From positions 1-11,762 of the forward strand of contig CAZUZD010000195.1 of the NCBI GenBank assembly GCA_964624465.1: a stretch of 11,762 nt of DNA, given 5' to 3'. This stretch comes from CAZUZD01 sp964624465. Its GTDB lineage: Bacteria; Planctomycetota; Planctomycetia; Isosphaerales; Isosphaeraceae. A program made the position numbers and the translations under genes. Positions 9,069 through 11,762 of this stretch are shown one piece after another. The notes under the pieces are model-generated. The model was not told where the DNA came from. It did not search any database and saw only the letters and a program-made list of their open reading frames with translations. How positions within the stretch are numbered: the stretch's first letter is position 1; every line of letters begins with the position of its first letter.

Positions 9069-9461
9069 ATGTCGCGCATCGTGCTGGCCGATGACGACGA
9101 CGATCTCCGCGCCCTCTACACCGCCGCCCTCCGGGGCGACGGTCACGAGGTGCTCGAGGCCGTCGACGGTCCGGGCGCCCTGGCCGCGGTGCGGGCCCAC
9201 CGGCCCGCCCTGCTGCTGCTCGACGTCTGGATGCCCGGCCTCAACGGCTTCGAGGTGCTCGACGCCCTGCGGCACGACCCGGCCGGCCTGCGGCTGCGGG
9301 TGGTCATGCTCTCCAACCTCTCGAGCGCCGACGCCCGGCTCGAAGCCTTCGAGGGGGGCGCCTCGGCCTACCTGGTCAAGGGCCTGCCCCTGGCCGAGCT
9401 GGCCGCGGTCATCCGCCAGCAGCTCGCCGAGGCGGCCCGCGCCGTCACGGTCGAGGAGTGA
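9069..9461 (+). CDS. Stand-alone response-regulator receiver protein (CheY-like)
   Basis: A 130-residue protein made of one receiver domain and no output domain. Visible landmarks are the acidic cluster after the first strand (ADDDDDL, residues 7-13), the phospho-acceptor Asp52 in LLLLDVWMPG, Ser82 in MLSNLSS at the switch Ser/Thr position, and Lys104 in YLVKG. All catalytic positions are present, so it should accept phosphate from a histidine kinase and signal by protein contact. ATG 9069 gives the standard N-terminus (MSRIVLADD); the in-frame GTG at 9015 would add 18 residues and falls inside the candidate promoter. GGAG at 9054-9057 is a rather distant ribosome site. No kinase gene is nearby, so it is an orphan regulator whose partner must be elsewhere. 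Confidence 0.92.
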   Translation: MSRIVLADDDDDLRALYTAALRGDGHEVLEAVDGPGALAAVRAHRPALLLLDVWMPGLNGFEVLDALRHDPAGLRLRVVMLSNLSSADARLEAFEGGASAYLVKGLPLAELAAVIRQQLAEAARAVTVEE

Positions 9462-9598
9462 CCTGACCCGGCCGGCCCGGCCACCGCCCGCTCCGCAGTT
9501 CCCGTCCGGCCCCCCGAGGCCACCCGTTGATGGCGGCCGGCGTGGGCCTGCCGACCGCCCCCTGGGGATCGAACCCGGCCGATCGGCCGCCGAGGCCC

Positions 9599-10993
9599 AT
9601 GAGTCCCGACTACGCGAACCGGCTCGATTACCTCTACGGCCTGCTGAACTACGAGCGCACGGGCATGCCCCGCAACCCCGGCGAGCTGCGGCTCGGGCGG
9701 ATGCGGCGGCTGCTGCGACAGCTGGGCGACCCCCAGCGCGGGCCGACGATCGTGCACGTCGCCGGCACCAAGGGCAAGGGCTCGACGGCCACCCTGATCG
9801 CCGCCGCGCTCACCGCCTCGGGCCGCCGCACCGGCCTGTTCTGCTCGCCCCACCTGCACCGGCTCGAGGAGCGGTTCACCGTCGACGGCCAGGCCGCCAG
9901 CCCCGACGACCTGATGGCCCTGGTCGACGCCGTGCGGCCGGCGGTGGCGCTGGTCGATGCCACCGACCCCCACCCCAGGCGCCGGAACCTCACGTTCTTC
10001 GAGGTCACCACCGCGATGGGCCTGCTGCACTTCGCCCGCCGGGGCTGCGACGCCCTGGTGCTGGAGGTCGGCCTGGGCGGCCGGCTCGACTCGACGAACT
10101 GCGTGCGGCCGGCCGTGTCGGTCATCACCCAGATCTCGTTCGACCACACCAAGGTGCTGGGCCACACGCTGGGGGCGATCGCCACCCAGAAGGCCGGGAT
10201 CATCAAGCGGCGGGGGACCGTCGTCGTCGGCGTCCGCGGCGCGGAGCCGGTGGCGGCGATCCTGGAGGTGGCCGGCCAGCGGCGGGCGACCGTGCACCGG
10301 CTCGACGCCGATTTCCACGAGCAGTACGAGAGCCCCCACCAGCCCCTGGCGCGGCCGACCTCGGGCCGGCTGACCGTGCGGACCTGGCGGCGGACCTGGG
10401 GCCCGCTGGCGGTCCCCCTGCTCGGCCCGCACCAGGCCCAGAACACCGCCACCGCCCTGGCCGCGCTCGACGCGCTGGCCGACGGTGGCCTGGACGTCGG
10501 CCCCGAGGCCGTCGCCAGCGGCTGGCGCGGGCTGACGATCCCGGCGCGGGTGGAGGTGCTCGGCGAGCGGCCCTGGCTGGTCGTCGACGGCGCCCACAAC
10601 GTCGCCGCGGCCGACGCGCTGACGCGGACCCTGGTCGAGAACTTCCCCCGCACGCCCCGCACGCTGGTCTTCGGCACCACCCGCGACAAGGACCTGCCCG
10701 GCCAGCTCGCCGTGCTCCTGCCGCACTTCGACCGGGTGGTCATCACCTCGTACCAGGAGAACTCCCGCGCCGTGCCGATCGACGAGATCCGCGCCGCCAT
10801 CGCGGAGTCGGGCCGGCCGGGGCAGCCGCTGACGATCGCCGCCGACCCGGCCGCCGCCCTGGCCGCCGCGCGGGGGCTGACGCCGGCCGACGGCCTGATC
10901 TGCGTAACCGGCTCGCTGTTCCTGGCCGCCGAGTCGCGGGCCCTGCTGCTGGGCCTCGACCCCACTCCCCCGCCGGCCACCCGCACCGGCTGA
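9599..10993 (+). CDS. folC: Folylpolyglutamate synthase / dihydrofolate synthase
   Basis: Cytoplasmic Mur-ligase-type enzyme that adds glutamate to folates using ATP, and in many bacteria also makes dihydrofolate from dihydropteroate. Motifs in order: DYLYGLLNYER at the N-terminus, P-loop GTKGKGS at 56-62, SPHL, ERFTVDG, FFEVTTAMGLLHF, LEVGLGGRLDSTN, SFDHTKVLG followed by ATQKAGIIK, GPHQAQNTATALAAL, ARVEVLG, DGAHN at 330-334 and GTTRDKD. Length of 464 residues is normal. ATG 9599 is chosen because family members begin just before the DYLYG helix; CGAGG at 9591-9595 is close to it. An upstream in-frame ATG at 9530, with GAGG at 9516-9519, would add 23 residues of unconserved sequence and cannot be excluded. 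The dual activity is likely but not decidable by eye. It is on the same strand as the receiver gene, 137 bases away. Confidence 0.94.
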   Translation: MSPDYANRLDYLYGLLNYERTGMPRNPGELRLGRMRRLLRQLGDPQRGPTIVHVAGTKGKGSTATLIAAALTASGRRTGLFCSPHLHRLEERFTVDGQAASPDDLMALVDAVRPAVALVDATDPHPRRRNLTFFEVTTAMGLLHFARRGCDALVLEVGLGGRLDSTNCVRPAVSVITQISFDHTKVLGHTLGAIATQKAGIIKRRGTVVVGVRGAEPVAAILEVAGQRRATVHRLDADFHEQYESPHQPLARPTSGRLTVRTWRRTWGPLAVPLLGPHQAQNTATALAALDALADGGLDVGPEAVASGWRGLTIPARVEVLGERPWLVVDGAHNVAAADALTRTLVENFPRTPRTLVFGTTRDKDLPGQLAVLLPHFDRVVITSYQENSRAVPIDEIRAAIAESGRPGQPLTIAADPAAALAAARGLTPADGLICVTGSLFLAAESRALLLGLDPTPPPATRTG

Positions 10994-11111
10994 GCCGGCC
11001 GCCCCGACCGCCTCACCTTGCCGACGGCCCGCGCCGGGCCCATCATGGCCAGGGGCCGACCGCAACCGCCCCGGACCCGATCGAGCCCGCGAGCGAGAAC
11101 GAGACCGCACG

Positions 11112-11405
11112 ATGGCCCACGACCCCGCCCGCCCCCCTGCCCCCGCGCCGCAACGGTTTTCGACCGGCCGGGCCCTGTTCGCCTTCGGCCTGTTCGCCGC
11201 CCCGGGGGTGCTGGCCGCCGCCGTGGTCCTGCCCCTGCTGCGGGCGAAGTGGTGGCCGATCGCGATGGGGGTCTTCCTCGGCCTGAGCGTCTTCACCTTC
11301 GTCCTGGCCCTGCTCGCCGGCTGGCAGATGCGCCCGCCGGTCGACGATCCCGACTCGGCCCCCGCCGGCCCCGAGCCCGAGGTCTTCGGCTTCAGGGACC
11401 GCTGA
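11112..11405 (+). CDS. Small two-helix membrane protein, function unknown
   Basis: A 97-residue protein that I cannot assign to a named family. A Pro/Ala-rich cytoplasm-like N-terminus (1-20) precedes two hydrophobic helices, about 21-43 and 48-70. They are joined by a tight basic-aromatic turn (RAKWWP), so it is probably a hairpin membrane protein with both ends on the same side. The C-terminal tail (PPVDDPDSAPAGPEPEVFGF) is acidic and proline-rich. The start at ATG 11112 has only a weak purine-rich leader. It follows folC by 118 bases on the same strand. Its last 14 bases overlap the 3' end of the minus-strand DUF433 gene. Composition and the helix pair support a real gene. Confidence 0.72.
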   Translation: MAHDPARPPAPAPQRFSTGRALFAFGLFAAPGVLAAAVVLPLLRAKWWPIAMGVFLGLSVFTFVLALLAGWQMRPPVDDPDSAPAGPEPEVFGFRDR

Positions 11406-11736
11406 GCCCGGCCGCGACCGCGTGATCCAGGCAGGCGCGGAGGTCGGCCTCGACGAGCTCGGGATGGGCCCGCAGGATCTCGCGCCACGACCAGCCCTGG
11501 ACGACCAGCGCCACGATCTGCGCGGCCGTGACCCAGGTGCCCCGCACCACCGGCGACCCGGCCGACACCTCGGGGTCGAACACCAGCCGGCCCGCCCGGC
11601 CCTCGACCGGGAACCGCGCCGTGCGGTCGGACCGCTCCCGGCGGGCCGGGGCCGTGGGCGCGTCGGGGCGCACGACGCGGAGCCTGGGCCGACGGCGACG
11701 GGCCCGGTGGCGGTCGAGCAGGCCAAGCGTGCGCAC
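11392..11736 (-). CDS. DUF433 domain protein (VapB-like antitoxin fold), possibly 5'-partial
   Basis: A 114-residue protein as drawn. Residues about 50-108 match DUF433, a small helix-turn-helix domain often found as the antitoxin of a PIN-like (DUF5615) toxin pair: RLVFDPEVSAGSPVVRGTWV, AAQIVALVVQGWSWREIL and HPELVEADLRACLDHA. The usual GTR after the first strand is GTW (Trp68). Residues 1-45 form a basic, Arg-rich extension (RHRARRRRPRLR) not typical of the bare domain. GTG at 11736 is the nearest start, but the frame stays open to the window edge, so the true start may lie outside. No toxin gene follows downstream; instead the 3' end overlaps the convergent membrane protein gene by 14 bases. 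It may be an orphan antitoxin or a DNA-binding regulator. Confidence 0.8.
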   Translation of the reverse strand: MRTLGLLDRHRARRRRPRLRVVRPDAPTAPARRERSDRTARFPVEGRAGRLVFDPEVSAGSPVVRGTWVTAAQIVALVVQGWSWREILRAHPELVEADLRACLDHAVAAGLSGP

Positions 11737-11762
11737 CAGGAGCCGGCCGCCGGCCGCTGCGG

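Noticed and set aside
8995..11286. A 763-residue plus-strand frame overlapping the receiver and folC genes
   Set aside because: Low-complexity Arg/Pro/Gly translation in a frame different from two genes with clear catalytic motifs.
9368..11488. A 706-residue minus-strand frame opposite folC
   Set aside because: Antisense shadow of folC with no recognisable domain.

Overview
This is a very GC-rich bacterial window with dense, strongly GC-biased codons. The gene set points to a planctomycete of the Isosphaeraceae type: yidD, a tandem universal stress protein, a P2A ATPase, a Cys-nucleophile (C45) hydrolase with a long C-terminal extension, an orphan receiver, folC and a DUF433 protein. The organism call is an inference from base composition and family resemblance, not from a marker gene. 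One 10-base run of N (8621-8630) marks an assembly gap inside a MarR-type gene.

Layout. The left edge holds the last codons of an unidentified gene whose stop overlaps the GTG start of yidD (62-310). Next come a UspE-like tandem universal stress protein (387-1334) and a ten-helix P-type cation ATPase of the Ca2+ type (1389-4184). These two are 54 bases apart on the same strand and are probably co-transcribed. A stretch of about 435 bases without a convincing gene follows (4185-4619); it has visibly lower GC and several short palindromes. It leads to a small unrecognised 100-residue protein (4620-4922), after which lies a possible terminator hairpin.

The middle carries a secreted C45/phospholipase-B-like N-terminal-nucleophile hydrolase with a degenerate M1-aminopeptidase-like C-terminal segment (5114-7756). 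A pyridoxamine-phosphate-oxidase-fold protein follows 41 bases later (7798-8265). Then come a MarR regulator (8450-8966, interrupted by the gap), a stand-alone receiver protein (9069-9461), folC (9599-10993) and a small two-helix membrane protein (11112-11405). The only minus-strand gene is a DUF433 protein at the right edge (11392-11736, possibly extending out of the window), whose 3' end overlaps the membrane protein gene tail to tail.

How the genes work together. The stress protein with the ATPase, and the hydrolase with the flavin-fold protein, look like two short transcription units. The rest reads as ordinary chromosome: membrane insertion (yidD), folate metabolism (folC) and small regulators. 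I see no mobile element, CRISPR array, tRNA, rRNA or phage gene, and no clear undescribed multi-gene system. The most unusual items are the hydrolase with its apparent dead M1 segment, the palindrome-rich intergenic stretch, and the orphan DUF433 protein with a basic N-terminal extension.
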